A stretch of DNA of 64,000 nt from Natronobacterium haloterrestre (lineage in GTDB: Archaea > Halobacteriota > Halobacteria > Halobacteriales > Natrialbaceae): the NCBI RefSeq assembly GCF_900112205.1, contig NZ_FOKW01000010.1, positions 80,801-144,800 of the forward strand. The letters are read 5' to 3'. Every line of letters begins with the position of its first letter. Position 1 is the stretch's first letter. Below the pieces are notes generated by a model, which did no database searches, was not told the origin of the DNA, and saw only the letters and a list, made by a program, of their open reading frames with translations. Positions 8,959 to 17,921 of this stretch are shown one piece after another. Made by a program: the position numbers and the translations under genes.

Positions 8959-9771
8959 CTACTCGCCCCCTAATCGCCGTCGCGCCGCCTCGAGGTCGGC
9001 CGGCGTGTTGACGTTCAGGTGCCACCCCTCGAGTTCGATGCCGACGTACCGCCGTCGGTCGACCAGCGACTCGAGTGCGTCGGCGAGTTCGTACTCGTCG
9101 CCGTCGCTGTCGGCCCGGGTGACGGCGAGACACGCCGAAAGCAGCGCCGCGGTGTCGTGGGTCTGGACGCCCGCGGCGACGGAGGCCGCGTCATCGCTCC
9201 CCGCCGAACCGCCGACCGACGCATCGATCGAGCGCACGGTGCCGTCGCTCGTGAGGTCGCAGTAAGCCGTCGCCTCGGCTTCGTTCCTCGAGACGCGATC
9301 GAGCAGAAGGACGCCGTCGACGCCCGACTCGCGGTGGCGGTCGACGAGCCTCGAGAGATCGCAGTCGTCGGCGAAGACGTTGTCGCCGTTGACGAGGACG
9401 ACGTCTTCGGGAACGGACGGCGGAAGCGAAGTCGCGTCGGGGTCGCTCCCCCACCCGGCTCCCATCGGGGGCAGCGTCGCGTCGTACCCGTCGACGATCG
9501 CCCGGCGAACCGCGTGGGCGAGACCCTGCCGTTCGTGTTGCACCGCGTACGTGATCGGCACGCCTGCGATCGACTCGCCGACGCGATCGACGATCGCCTC
9601 GCGTCGGTATCCCACCACCAGGACGAACCGGTCGACGCCAGCGTCGACGAGTCGCCGAAGCGACCGCTCGAGGATCGGCTCGCCGCCCACCTCGAGCAGC
9701 GGCTTCGGCGTCTCGTCCGTATACGGCCGTAAACGAGTTCCGCGACCGGCTGCGAAGACGAACGCGTGCAT
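8959..9771 (-). CDS. Sugar-phosphate nucleotidyltransferase
   Basis: A 270-residue nucleotidyltransferase of the RmlA/GlmU-N superfamily. It has the signature FAAGRGTRLRPYTDETPKPLLEVGG at residues 6-30 and the metal-binding LVNGDNVFADD near residue 126. It lacks the left-handed beta-helix acetyltransferase domain of GlmU. A Gly/Ser/Asp-rich insertion is present near residue 187. It probably makes an NDP-sugar for glycan synthesis; which sugar is not evident. It follows ftsZ2 on the same strand after 109 bases. Confidence 0.85.
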   Translation of the reverse strand: MHAFVFAAGRGTRLRPYTDETPKPLLEVGGEPILERSLRRLVDAGVDRFVLVVGYRREAIVDRVGESIAGVPITYAVQHERQGLAHAVRRAIVDGYDATLPPMGAGWGSDPDATSLPPSVPEDVVLVNGDNVFADDCDLSRLVDRHRESGVDGVLLLDRVSRNEAEATAYCDLTSDGTVRSIDASVGGSAGSDDAASVAAGVQTHDTAALLSACLAVTRADSDGDEYELADALESLVDRRRYVGIELEGWHLNVNTPADLEAARRRLGGE

Positions 9772-9880
9772 TCTCGAGTCCGAGTGAAAGACCGGTCTCC
9801 GCGGTTACGAACGTTCGGATCGAACTCGCTTCGAGAATCGGAACACGGATCGAACGCAGAAAGCGCCGACCGCGATTTGG

Positions 9881-11149
9881 TTACCGGATCACGTCGACGC
9901 CGTTTTGCTGTTCGATCTCCTCGCGACCACCGTCGCTCTGGGCACCGAAGCCGGTCTTCGAACTCGAGCGGGATCGGGATCGGGAGCGAGAGCCGGAGCC
10001 GGACCGCGAACTCGAGCCCGCGGAACCGCCGGTCGAGCCGACTTCTTCGACGTTGTTGCTGGCGTCGAAGTCGGCCTCGTCGAGCCCTTCGATGCTCGCA
10101 CGGGACTTGTCGGCCTGTTTCTGGGTCGTGGGACCCAGAACCTGCGCCGACTGGACGCCGGTCATGATCGCCATCACGCGGACCTTACCCTTGTAGTCCT
10201 CCTGGATGCGCGCGCCCCAGATGACGTTCGCCGAGGCCTCGAGGCGCTCGGTGATGTTGTCGGCGATACCCTCGGCCTCCTTCAGCGTGAGGTCGGGGCC
10301 GCCCGTGATGTGAACCAGTCCACCGGACGCGCCGCGGTAGTCGACGTCCAGCAGCGGGTGGTTCATCGCGTCCTTGACGACCTCGTCCGTCTTGTTCTTG
10401 TCCTGGGTCTCGCCGACCAGCATGACGGCGACGCCGCCCTGGTTCATGATCGTGGACATGTCGGCGTAGTCCAGGTTGATCAGGGACGGCTGGGTGATCG
10501 TCTCCGAGATGCCCTTGACGGTCTCGGCGATGATCTGGTCCATCACCGAGAACGCCTTCCCGATCGGCAGGTTCGGGACGTAGTCGAGCAGCCGGTTGTT
10601 GTCCAGGACGATGATCGAGTCGGCCTGTTCGCGAAGCTTCTCCAGGCCCTCCTCTGCCTTTACCGTGCGGGCACGCTCGACGTTGAACGGCGTCGAGACC
10701 ATCCCCACGACGATCGCGCCCTGTTCCTTGGCGATCTCCGACACGACGGGAGCGGCACCCGTCCCGGTACCGCCACCCATGCCGGCGGTGACGAACACGA
10801 GGTCCGCATCCCCCAGCACTTCCTTGATCGTTCCCTGGGCCATCTCGGTGGCGCGCTCGCCCATCGACGGGTCGCCCCCGGCGCCGAGCCCGTTTGTCAG
10901 GGACTTGCCGACGAGGATCTTCGTGTCGGCCTCGATCATCTTCAGGTGCTGTTTGTCCGTGTTGATCGCGACCGTGTCCGCACCGTCGACGCCGATGTTG
11001 TACAGCCGGTTGATGGTGTTGTTGCCCGCACCGCCGCAGCCGACGATGACGATCCGCGGATCGCCGAACTCGTCGTCGTCGAGATCGACGTCCATATCGC
11101 GGGCCTCCTGTTCGGCGTTGTCGAGGGCGTCCTGAACGATATCCTGCAT
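9881..11149 (-). CDS. ftsZ2: Cell division GTPase FtsZ2
   Basis: Tubulin-family GTPase that forms the division ring; in haloarchaea FtsZ2 drives constriction together with FtsZ1. The 422-residue protein has the nucleotide loops VGCGGAGNN near residue 37 and the tubulin signature GGGTGTG at 125-131, and a T7-loop-like [10 protein letters not shown] near 233. The short N-terminus [14 protein letters not shown] and the ending NGVDVIR match the FtsZ2 type, not FtsZ1. The tail just before the end carries an alternating Ser/Arg/Gly stretch, unusual for FtsZ2. The ATG lies two bases after the cdrS stop, so translation is likely coupled. The order cdrL-cdrS-ftsZ2 is the known division locus. Confidence 0.95.
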   Translation of the reverse strand: MQDIVQDALDNAEQEARDMDVDLDDDEFGDPRIVIVGCGGAGNNTINRLYNIGVDGADTVAINTDKQHLKMIEADTKILVGKSLTNGLGAGGDPSMGERATEMAQGTIKEVLGDADLVFVTAGMGGGTGTGAAPVVSEIAKEQGAIVVGMVSTPFNVERARTVKAEEGLEKLREQADSIIVLDNNRLLDYVPNLPIGKAFSVMDQIIAETVKGISETITQPSLINLDYADMSTIMNQGGVAVMLVGETQDKNKTDEVVKDAMNHPLLDVDYRGASGGLVHITGGPDLTLKEAEGIADNITERLEASANVIWGARIQEDYKGKVRVMAIMTGVQSAQVLGPTTQKQADKSRASIEGLDEADFDASNNVEEVGSTGGSAGSSSRSGSGSRSRSRSRSSSKTGFGAQSDGGREEIEQQNGVDVIR

Positions 11150-11151
11150 CG

Positions 11152-11331
11152 TTACACCTTCGCCCAGTTGCGTTTGCGGGCTTGATCGGTCTGCCCGTCG
11201 TACTCCTCGTTAATCATTTCGCGCACGGCCGACCGGATCGCCTCGCTCCGGTTCGGGAACTCTCCCGAGTCGACCAGTTGCTCGACCTCTTCGATCTGCT
11301 GTTTCGGAATTCGCAGTGTCACACGCTCCAT
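11152..11331 (-). CDS. cdrS: Ribbon-helix-helix cell-division regulator CdrS
   Basis: A 59-residue ribbon-helix-helix protein: [20 protein letters not shown], then [19 protein letters not shown], and a basic end RKRNWAKV. The beta strand VTLRIP and the FPNRSEAIR turn are the hallmark of MetJ/Arc/CopG regulators. In Haloferax and Halobacterium the homologue CdrS is co-transcribed with ftsZ2 and controls it. Here it sits two bases upstream of ftsZ2, supporting the assignment. Start at the ATG 11329-11331. Confidence 0.92.
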   Translation of the reverse strand: MERVTLRIPKQQIEEVEQLVDSGEFPNRSEAIRSAVREMINEEYDGQTDQARKRNWAKV

Positions 11332-11350
11332 GGTTGTATTCCCCGTTGAG

Positions 11351-11521
11351 GTAAGACGGCGGCGCGACCCTGTCTGACGCGCGTGTCTTACACCGGAAAC
11401 GCCCGCGAGCGGGCGAATTTCTCCGTTTCGTGTCCGCTGTAAGACGACCGTCTTACGCGAATAAAGCGATAACTGCCCAACGTAATAAAAGTTCCGGCGA
11501 TCCGAACGGTCAGTGTCTTAC
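11351..11521. promoter_or_regulatory. Cluster of GTCTTAC half-sites: candidate operator of cdrS-ftsZ2
   Basis: Five copies of GTCTTAC or its complement lie in the 208-base gap between cdrS and cdrL: 11351-11357, 11385-11391, 11439-11445, 11450-11456 and 11515-11521. Two of them form a perfect palindrome GTAAGACG-AC-CGTCTTAC at 11439-11456. On the minus strand, AT-rich TATA-like elements lie just upstream of it (about 11461-11490), so the palindrome would cover the transcription start of cdrS-ftsZ2. Ribbon-helix-helix proteins bind such palindromes; CdrL or CdrS are the obvious candidates. This assignment is inference. Confidence 0.6.
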
Positions 11522-11539
11522 GACTGTTCGGATGTATGA

Positions 11540-12271
11540 CTAGCCGGACTCGAGGACGTCCGCGGACGGCGTCCGACGGCCACAGCTCGGGCAGAACGCC
11601 CAGTCCGATCGGAGTTCGTCGCCGCAGTCGCAGAACAGCCGGCGGGACGCTTTCTCCCCGCAATTGGGACAGTAAACGTGGTCGTCGTCGACGGATTCTC
11701 CACACTGTCCACAGGTCGTGCCGGCGTCGTCCCGACTACGGTTCGGGTCGCGACCGTGCGTTCGGTTCTCGTCGCCGTCCCGGCCCGGATTCGGTTCCGA
11801 TTCCGGTTCTGGAACCGGATCGGCCCGATCCTCGGACGAGCCGACCTCCGCACGGACGCCATCCCCATCCCCCTCGAGCGAGATGGTGACGTTGACGTCG
11901 CGAGCGTTCGGTTCCGGCGCCGGAGCCCTCGAGCGGTGCGGCGTGGCGCGTTCTCCGTCCCAACCGCTGGGGCGAACACCAAACTGCGGGCCCCGACCGT
12001 GTGGGACCGGCTCGCGGTCCCGTTCCCCGGGCGGTGTAAGACGCTCGAACCGCTCGGCCAGAACCTCGTCTACGCGCTCGCGCACGAGGTCGTCTATCGC
12101 CGCCGCGGCGGGTTCCGCGCTCTCCGAGGCGTCCGAGACGTCCGAGTCACTCGAGTCACTGGAGTCGAGGTACGACCGGAGCGCCTCCCGCATCGCTTCG
12201 CTCTTGGAGAGTTCGAGGTCCTCGAGCTCGTCGACGAGCTCGTCCTCGGCGCGGAACGTGATCTTGCTCAT
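11540..12271 (-). CDS. cdrL: CdrL-like regulator: ribbon-helix-helix plus zinc ribbons
   Basis: A 243-residue two-part regulator. The N-terminus is a ribbon-helix-helix domain (MSKITFRAEDELVDELEDLE, then SKSEAMREALRSYL). After a long acidic disordered linker, the C-terminus holds two zinc ribbons: CGQCGESVDDDHVYCPNC and CDCGDELRSDWAFCPSC. This architecture and place, directly upstream of cdrS-ftsZ2, match CdrL, reported to bind the cdrS-ftsZ2 promoter. I start at the ATG 12269-12271, not at an ATG 14 codons upstream, because MSKITFRAED is the RHH strand. The linker is Gly/Arg/Asp rich and likely unfolded. Confidence 0.85.
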   Translation of the reverse strand: MSKITFRAEDELVDELEDLELSKSEAMREALRSYLDSSDSSDSDVSDASESAEPAAAAIDDLVRERVDEVLAERFERLTPPGERDREPVPHGRGPQFGVRPSGWDGERATPHRSRAPAPEPNARDVNVTISLEGDGDGVRAEVGSSEDRADPVPEPESEPNPGRDGDENRTHGRDPNRSRDDAGTTCGQCGESVDDDHVYCPNCGEKASRRLFCDCGDELRSDWAFCPSCGRRTPSADVLESG

Positions 12272-12362
12272 TCCCGTATGGTACCATGTTGACACTCCCC
12301 CTATATCAATCATGCTGATAGTCGGCCGGATGGCGGGCCGGCGGTCGATTCGAATGATAACC

Positions 12363-12370
12363 CTTATATT
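12363..12370 (+). promoter_or_regulatory. TATA element of the tRNA-Tyr gene
   Basis: CTTATATT lies about 30 bases before the mature 5' end of the tRNA, the usual distance for an archaeal TATA box. The surrounding sequence is GC rich. Confidence 0.5.
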
Positions 12371-12397
12371 GTCCTCGGCGGTTACGTGTGAGTGCGA

Positions 12398-12471
12398 CCG
12401 CCCTTAGCTCAGACTGGTAGAGCAGTCGACTGTAGATCGACTTGTCCCCCGTTCAAATCGGGGAGGGCGGA
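12398..12471 (+). tRNA. tRNA-Tyr (anticodon GTA)
   Basis: A complete 74-base cloverleaf. The acceptor stem CCGCCCT pairs with AGGGCGG, with A as discriminator. The D-arm is GCTC...GAGC. The anticodon arm GTCGA-CTGTAGA-TCGAC gives anticodon GTA. The T arm is CCCCG-TTCAAAT-CGGGG. No intron interrupts it and no CCA is encoded. Confidence 0.95.
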
Positions 12472-12732
12472 CTTCCTTCCTCGTCGAACTGTGGCTGAAT
12501 CGGAAAGCGACTTCTGAGTACCGCTTAGCAGTTCTACTGCCGGAATTGGGTTTCAGAAGTCGGACTCGTTTCAACCGTTTCGTGTCGAACAGACGCTCGG
12601 CGGCAGTGCTCGAGCACGACGCGTCTTACACGTTTCCGACGAAACTGCGTGTCCGGTTCTCTCCAGCACGGATCGATATAGTACATTCACTTCGAGAGCG
12701 AGAGGAGCAGGTCCCGATCCTCGAGAACCCGA

Positions 12733-13098
12733 TTACCACGTTTCGACGACGTACGGCCCGTCGACCACCTCGAGCCGATCGACGGCGCGGGCGCGACCGC
12801 TATCGGTCTCGCGAGCAGCGGAGAGGCGTTCTCGAACGCGACTCCCGAATCCTTCCTCTTTTTCCTCCCCGAGCGATTCGTCGAGGTGGAGCGTCAGCCG
12901 ACAGTCGACGACGACTGCCAATCCTTCGTCGCCGGCGTCGACCTCACCCAGTTCGAGCACGTCGGCGAAGCGAACGATATCGATCGACTCGAGCGCGTCC
13001 GCCGCGCCGACGGCCAGTTCGTCGCCGCGGTCGACGGGGACGTCGACGCACAGTGTTCCTTCGACGTGGAGTTCGGTGACGGTGTCGCGGCCGGACAT
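12733..13098 (-). CDS. Conserved haloarchaeal hypothetical protein
   Basis: A 121-residue protein starting MSGRDTVTELHVEGTLCVDVP at the ATG 13096-13098 and ending in VDGPYVVETW. It is predicted to be beta-rich, with alternating hydrophobic residues in most strands (AVVVDCRLTLHLDE). There is no membrane segment, metal site or named motif that I recognise. Codon use is normal. It is followed, upstream on the same strand, by the tenA pair. Confidence 0.6.
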   Translation of the reverse strand: MSGRDTVTELHVEGTLCVDVPVDRGDELAVGAADALESIDIVRFADVLELGEVDAGDEGLAVVVDCRLTLHLDESLGEEKEEGFGSRVRERLSAARETDSGRARAVDRLEVVDGPYVVETW

Positions 13099-13194
13099 GG
13101 ACGACCGCACGCGCACGGGGGCCTTGAGTTGAGGTGGGGGATCGGCGTCGCAGGTCCGACCTTCCGTCGAGTCGCCGATCGGATCTCGGACGCG

Positions 13195-13995
13195 TTATCC
13201 GCTCGGCGATGCGTCCGCGTTTTCCGCAGCGCCGTGTTCGTACGCTTCGTCGAAGAACGCGACCTCGAGGGCGACGGTCCGACGGAACAGTCGCTCGACG
13301 CGACGCTGTCGGCGCGGCGAGAGGCTGGGGCCGACAGCGTCGAGTTCGCCCCGGAGCCAGTCGACGAACTCTCGGAACCCCTCGACGGCGTGGAGGTCGA
13401 TCCACTCGGCGTAGTAGAACGGCAGATCGGCTCCCGCGCTCGGCGGCTCACTTTCGGGGTCGCCGTAGGTCGTGGCGACGGTCGTCGCCCACTCCTCGTA
13501 GATCCACTCGGCGGGGACGAGCACCGCGAGCGTCTCCGCGTAGCCGCCCTCGCGGGCCGCACGGCCGAGCAGGTCGACGAAGGCGGCCGTCGTCTCGGTA
13601 CGCTCGGGGTCGGTCCACTCCAAGTCGGGAACCTCGAGCGCGTCGAACGACCGCCGGAAGTAGTCGTCCTCGTCGTCCGTGATCGTGTCGAGGAACTCGA
13701 TCAGTGGCCGTTTCGATGCCATGTCGGGAGCCTGTCCGACGGCGTGGCCGAACGCCCCGACGAGTTCGTCGACGAACGCGTAGTCCTGGACGAGGTAGGC
13801 AGCGTAGGCGTCCTCGGAGAGGGTCCCCGCGCCGAGTTCGTCGGTGAACGGATGCTCGACGGCGGCGGACCAGGTCGGTTCCGCACGGTCGCACAGCCAG
13901 TCGGTGAACCGCGGGTCGTCGGTATCGGCGTGGGTAGCGTACTCCTCGTACGCGCTGGGGACGTCCGTCTTCTCGGCCGTTTCGTCCGTCGTCAC
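13195..13995 (-). CDS. TenA-family protein lacking the catalytic cysteine
   Basis: A 266-residue TenA/thiaminase-II-fold helical protein with HPFTDELGAGTLSEDAYAAYLVQDYAFV, the family's N-terminal signature. The position of the usual nucleophilic Cys is VLVPAEWIYEEW, that is Ala-Glu where the neighbour has Cys-Met, so it belongs to a Cys-less TenA class. A conserved Glu is kept at LEVAFFDEAY. The start is the GTG at 13993-13995, whose GTGA overlaps the stop of the other tenA, so the two are translationally coupled. It may act in salvage of thiamine breakdown products or be a partner of the active paralogue. The exact reaction is unknown. Confidence 0.82.
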   Translation of the reverse strand: MTTDETAEKTDVPSAYEEYATHADTDDPRFTDWLCDRAEPTWSAAVEHPFTDELGAGTLSEDAYAAYLVQDYAFVDELVGAFGHAVGQAPDMASKRPLIEFLDTITDDEDDYFRRSFDALEVPDLEWTDPERTETTAAFVDLLGRAAREGGYAETLAVLVPAEWIYEEWATTVATTYGDPESEPPSAGADLPFYYAEWIDLHAVEGFREFVDWLRGELDAVGPSLSPRRQRRVERLFRRTVALEVAFFDEAYEHGAAENADASPSG

Positions 13996-14657
13996 AGCTC
14001 CCACCCCTCGAGCGTGTAGGCCATCTCCCAGAACCGGTACTCGAGTTTGGCGCTTGCGAGAAACGCCTCCCGCATCGCGTCGTGCTCGCCGGGGAACCGC
14101 GCTCCACAGTCGTCGACGAACTCGCGGCACCACGCCGTCGCCTCGCGGAACTCCTCGCTCGTATACATCTCGATGAAGGGGGCGTACGGGTTCCCCTCGA
14201 GGTCGTCGGCGAGGTCGGTCATGTGTTCGGCGACGTCGAGATACCCCTGCATACAGGGATAGAGCGCGGCGGCGATCTCCGCGAGCGAGCCCTCGTAGGC
14301 CGTCCGCACGAGGAAGTTCGTGTAGGCGACACAGGTCGGAGCTTTCTCGACGGACTCGAGTTCCTCGCGGCTGATCCCGTAGTCGGCGGCGAACTCGCGG
14401 TGCAGATCCATCTCGTGATCCAGCACCTCGTGGGCGACGCCCAGCAGGTGGGTCATCGTCTCCTCGTCGCGGGCTTTCGTCCCCGCGATCGAGAACAGCC
14501 GCGCGTAGTCGAGCAAGTACCGGTAGTCCTGTTTCACCCAGTGTTCGAACGCCGCCTCGTCGAGGGTGCCGGCGGCGAGTTCTCGGACGAACGGGTGATC
14601 CTTCTGTGCCTTCCAGACGTGTTCGCCCTCCTCGAGGAGTCGATCACTAAACGCCAT
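13992..14657 (-). CDS. tenA: TenA-family thiaminase II / aminopyrimidine aminohydrolase
   Basis: A 221-residue TenA protein that salvages the pyrimidine moiety of thiamine. It keeps the catalytic cysteine in ALYPCMQGY (near residue 137) and the acid in LEYRFWEMAY near the end, plus HPFVRELAAGTLDEAAFEHWVKQDYRYL near residues 18-46. I start at the ATG 14655-14657 (MAFSDRLLEEGEHVWK); the open frame reaches further upstream, but without resemblance to the family. It overlaps the Cys-less paralogue by four bases. A TATA-like TATTATAAC lies about 30 bases upstream. Confidence 0.9.
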   Translation of the reverse strand: MAFSDRLLEEGEHVWKAQKDHPFVRELAAGTLDEAAFEHWVKQDYRYLLDYARLFSIAGTKARDEETMTHLLGVAHEVLDHEMDLHREFAADYGISREELESVEKAPTCVAYTNFLVRTAYEGSLAEIAAALYPCMQGYLDVAEHMTDLADDLEGNPYAPFIEMYTSEEFREATAWCREFVDDCGARFPGEHDAMREAFLASAKLEYRFWEMAYTLEGWEL

Positions 14658-14775
14658 CTGTACTCGCACGGACGGCCCGCTCCGTATTATAACTGGATGG
14701 TATAAGCCCATTTTAGAAACGAGCCAGCGTAGCGTCGAAAGTGGCGTTTTTGTTCGCTCGCGATAACAGTTCACC

Positions 14776-15594
14776 GTGTCGACTTCCGAAATCGCGGTCG
14801 TCGTCGGCGTCGCGCTGCTTGCAGGGTGTGCCACGGGAATCGGCGCGATTCCCACGCTGTACGCGGAACGCGTGAGTCACCGCGTCTACGACAGCGCGGT
14901 CGGCTTCGCCGCCGGGATCATGATCGGCGCGGCGGTGTTCGCCCTGATCGTCCCTGGCCTCGAGTACGGGTCGCCGATAGAGATCGTCGTCGGACTCGCG
15001 CTGGGAACCCTTTTCCTGCTCGTCGTCAACGCGTGGCTCCCGCATCTGCATCTCGACGATCCCGACGAGCCGAATCAGCCGCTCGAGGGGACGGGACTGC
15101 TCCGGACCGACGGCGTGAACGGGCAACGGCTCGCGGTAGAGGACGATATGCGGCGGGCACTGCTCGTGGGGAGCGCGGTCACGATCCACAACGTCCCCGA
15201 GGGACTGGCCGTCGGCATCGCCTTCGGGAGCGGCGAGGCCGGACTGGGGTTCGCCATCGCGACCGCGATCGCGGTCCAGAACGTCCCCGACGGGTTCGCG
15301 ATGGCCGTTCCGGCCTCCCGTGCGGGCATCTCCGACGCGAAGACGCTCCTCTACACGACCCTCTCGGGCGGCGTCCCGGAACCGATCGCCGCGGCCATCG
15401 GGTTCTCGCTGGTCGCGATCGTCACCGGGCTCTTCCCCGTCGCGGCCGGCTTTGCCGCGGGTGCGATGATCGCCGTCGTCTTCCGCGAGTTGATCCCTTC
15501 GAGCCACGGGCACGGCTACGCCGACACGGCGACGGCGACGTTCGTCGCCGGTTTCGCGGTAATGCTCGTGGTGGATACGGTGCTCGCGGTCTGA
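14776..15594 (+). CDS. ZIP-family metal transporter
   Basis: A 272-residue integral membrane protein with about eight helices. It has the ZIP signature motifs in the middle: TIHNVPEGLAVGIAFG near residue 137 and the related QNVPDGFAMAVP near residue 172, whose His, Asn and acidic residues bind the metal. A His-containing loop HLHLDDPDEP lies between helices 3 and 4. Import of zinc or another divalent metal into the cytoplasm is likely. The start is GTG at 14776. It is divergent from tenA. Confidence 0.9.
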   Translation: MSTSEIAVVVGVALLAGCATGIGAIPTLYAERVSHRVYDSAVGFAAGIMIGAAVFALIVPGLEYGSPIEIVVGLALGTLFLLVVNAWLPHLHLDDPDEPNQPLEGTGLLRTDGVNGQRLAVEDDMRRALLVGSAVTIHNVPEGLAVGIAFGSGEAGLGFAIATAIAVQNVPDGFAMAVPASRAGISDAKTLLYTTLSGGVPEPIAAAIGFSLVAIVTGLFPVAAGFAAGAMIAVVFRELIPSSHGHGYADTATATFVAGFAVMLVVDTVLAV

Positions 15595-15672
15595 GTGTTC
15601 AGTGGCGGACGATCGGTTCGCAGCCGGGGCCGTCGCGGTGGCTTTTTCCCGGAGATCGGGCAACGCTCGAGC

Positions 15673-16443
15673 ATGACCGTCGTCACTGACCTCCGGGACC
15701 GCGAGCCGATCGTCGGTACCTGGCTCACGCTGTCCGATCCCGCCGTCGCCGAGGCCAGCGCCCGCCTCGAGTTCGACATCGCCGTGATCGACCGCGAGCA
15801 CACCGCGCTCTCGCTCGAGACGGTGACCGAGATGGCCCGCGCGATAGACGCCGCCGGAACCGACACCGAGGCGCTCGTCCGGGTCTCCGAGAACGATCCG
15901 ACCGAAATCAAGCGCGTCCTCGACGCGGGCGTCGCCGGCGTGATGGCACCGATGATCGATACCGCCGAGCAAGCCCGGGAACTCGTCGCCGCGACGCGAT
16001 ACCCGCCCGAGGGCGTCCGCGGCGTCGGCATCGCTCGGGGGACGGGCTACGGCGACACGTTGTCGGACGCGGTCGCGAACGCGAACGACGAGGTCGCCAC
16101 CATCGCCCAGATCGAGACCCGCGACGGCCTCGCAAACGTCGAGGAAATCGCGGCGGTCGACGGCCTCGACGCGCTGTTCGTCGGCCCCGCCGATCTGTCG
16201 GCCGCGCTCGGGAACTTCGGGGAGTTCGAGGACGAGGCGTTCCGCGAGGCCGTCGACCGCGTCCTCGAGGCCGGCCACGCGGTCGACAAACCCGTGGCGA
16301 CGATCGCGCTCGAGCAAGCGGACGTACAGCGGTGGCTCGAGCGCGGGTTCGACGCCGTGGTAGCCGGGGTCGACGTCGACTACGTGCTCTCCGGGGGTCG
16401 AGACGCGAAGAACGCGTTCGAGGAGGCGGTCGAACCGCGGTAG
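15673..16443 (+). CDS. HpcH/HpaI-family aldolase
   Basis: A 256-residue TIM-barrel aldolase of the HpcH/HpaI group (2-keto-3-deoxy or hydroxy-acid aldolases). Recognisable parts are IVGTWLTLSDPAVAE at the start, IDREHTALS (metal/substrate region), GVAGVMAPMIDTAEQA, AQIETRDGLANVEEIAAVDGLD and the VGPADLSAALG signature near residue 175. Length fits. It starts at the ATG at 15673. The natural substrate is not evident; it might split a sugar-acid-derived 2-oxoacid into pyruvate and an aldehyde. Confidence 0.88.
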   Translation: MTVVTDLRDREPIVGTWLTLSDPAVAEASARLEFDIAVIDREHTALSLETVTEMARAIDAAGTDTEALVRVSENDPTEIKRVLDAGVAGVMAPMIDTAEQARELVAATRYPPEGVRGVGIARGTGYGDTLSDAVANANDEVATIAQIETRDGLANVEEIAAVDGLDALFVGPADLSAALGNFGEFEDEAFREAVDRVLEAGHAVDKPVATIALEQADVQRWLERGFDAVVAGVDVDYVLSGGRDAKNAFEEAVEPR

Positions 16444-17733
16444 CTACTCGAGGTCTTCGACCGTGTTCGCCGCGTTGATCCGTCCAGCGCCGAGTTCCGC
16501 GTCGCTCTGGCCGTCGGCGTACTCCGCACCCGCCTTGATCGCGGTTTCGACCTGTTGAGCGGTCGTTTCGGGCTCGAGTTCACGTACGAGCGCGGCGAGT
16601 CCGGCGACCTGCGGCGCGGCCATCGACGTGCCGGCGAAGTAGGCGTACTGGGTCCCGTACACGTCTTCGGGGACGGACGAGAGTACGAGGTTCGTCGGGT
16701 ACGGCCACTCGGTGTCCTCGGCCAGGGTCTTTTCGAGCGTCTCGTACCCGCCGCCGGGTGCGCCAACGTCGACCTGTCCAGTACCGTAGTTCGAGTAGAA
16801 GACCAGTTCGTCGTTCGGTCCGGTCGCGCTGATACTCATCGTCCCCGGGATGCCGTTGGGCGTCGAGAAGTGACCGCCCTGGAGGTCGTACGCGTCGTTA
16901 CCGGCGCTGGCGCTGATCACCGTCCCCTGGGCGACGGCGTTCTGGTAGACCGGCGTCAGCACGCCGCGGTAGCCGCCCGCGTTGTACTGGGGCGGTAGCG
17001 GCGGCGTCCCGAGGCTCATGTTCGCCACGTCAGCGTCGATCGCCGCGGCGTATGCGACCGCGTTCAGGATGTCTTCGGTCGTCGTCGTCAGCACGGGGTC
17101 CTCGTCCGGATCCTCGGGTTCGACGAAGTAGAACACCTGCAGGGAGACGAGGTCGGCGTCCGGTGCCGTGCCGATGATCCCTCCTCCAGTTCCTGCAGCG
17201 ATTCCGGCGACGTGGGTTCCGTGGCCGTGGGGGTCGCCCTCGTGTTCGAGCACCTCTCCCTGCATGAACTTCGCGCTCCTGTCGGTGTCGACGTTCCCGA
17301 GGTCCGGGTGCCCGTCGTCGATCCCGGTGTCGATGACTGCGATCGTCTGCCCTTCGCCGGTCGCGTACTCGTGGGCCGGCAGGACGTCCGTGACCTGCTT
17401 GTCCCACTGGAGGTCGTAGAACTCCGGCCGATCCGTCTCGACTTCGGTCTCGACGAGTTCGGGTTCCTCGAGTTCGATTCTGGCGTTCGGAACCGCCTGT
17501 GTGACCCCCTCGATCTCCTCGAGGTCGGCGGCGTCCGTCGCTCCGCGTACCGAATAGAGTCGACCGTCGACGATCTCGGTTTTGATTTCGTACCCCGATC
17601 CCTCCAGCCGGCTCCGGACGTCGCTCTCGCTTGCGACGAGGTGTAACCCGTCGTCCGTCGCCGAAACCGTGCTCATCGCCCCCAGTGCTAGCGTTCCCGC
17701 AGCGGCCTGTCGGATGAACGTTCTTCGTTCCAT
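16444..17733 (-). CDS. Subtilisin-like (halolysin-type) serine protease, Tat-exported
   Basis: Secreted S8 protease of about 429 residues. The N-terminus MERRTFIRQAAAGTLALGA is a Tat signal peptide. A propeptide follows (LRSRLEGSGYEIKT to IEGVTQAVPN region), then the catalytic domain: Asp in AVIDTGIDDGHPDLG, His in GHGTHVAGIAAG, and Ser in FAGTSMAAPQVAGLAAL. In-frame ATGs at 17736 and 17745 are alternative starts. No C-terminal polycystic or pre-peptidase domain of large halolysins is present. It is divergent from a short AT-rich promoter region. Confidence 0.92.
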   Translation of the reverse strand: MERRTFIRQAAAGTLALGAMSTVSATDDGLHLVASESDVRSRLEGSGYEIKTEIVDGRLYSVRGATDAADLEEIEGVTQAVPNARIELEEPELVETEVETDRPEFYDLQWDKQVTDVLPAHEYATGEGQTIAVIDTGIDDGHPDLGNVDTDRSAKFMQGEVLEHEGDPHGHGTHVAGIAAGTGGGIIGTAPDADLVSLQVFYFVEPEDPDEDPVLTTTTEDILNAVAYAAAIDADVANMSLGTPPLPPQYNAGGYRGVLTPVYQNAVAQGTVISASAGNDAYDLQGGHFSTPNGIPGTMSISATGPNDELVFYSNYGTGQVDVGAPGGGYETLEKTLAEDTEWPYPTNLVLSSVPEDVYGTQYAYFAGTSMAAPQVAGLAALVRELEPETTAQQVETAIKAGAEYADGQSDAELGAGRINAANTVEDLE

Positions 17734-17921
17734 CATATGTGACATTCTGCGTGATGGTATACCATCACGCAATACCGATTAGCCAACAATCCATTATTTA
17801 ATAATTACGGAACAGTCTCGCGAGTCTAACGGTGGCAACTCGAGGAAAGAAATCGCCCGACCGGACGCTGGCGGCGCTCGTCGATGAGGTCGTGAGAAAC
17901 GGCCGACCGGCTCGAAACCAC

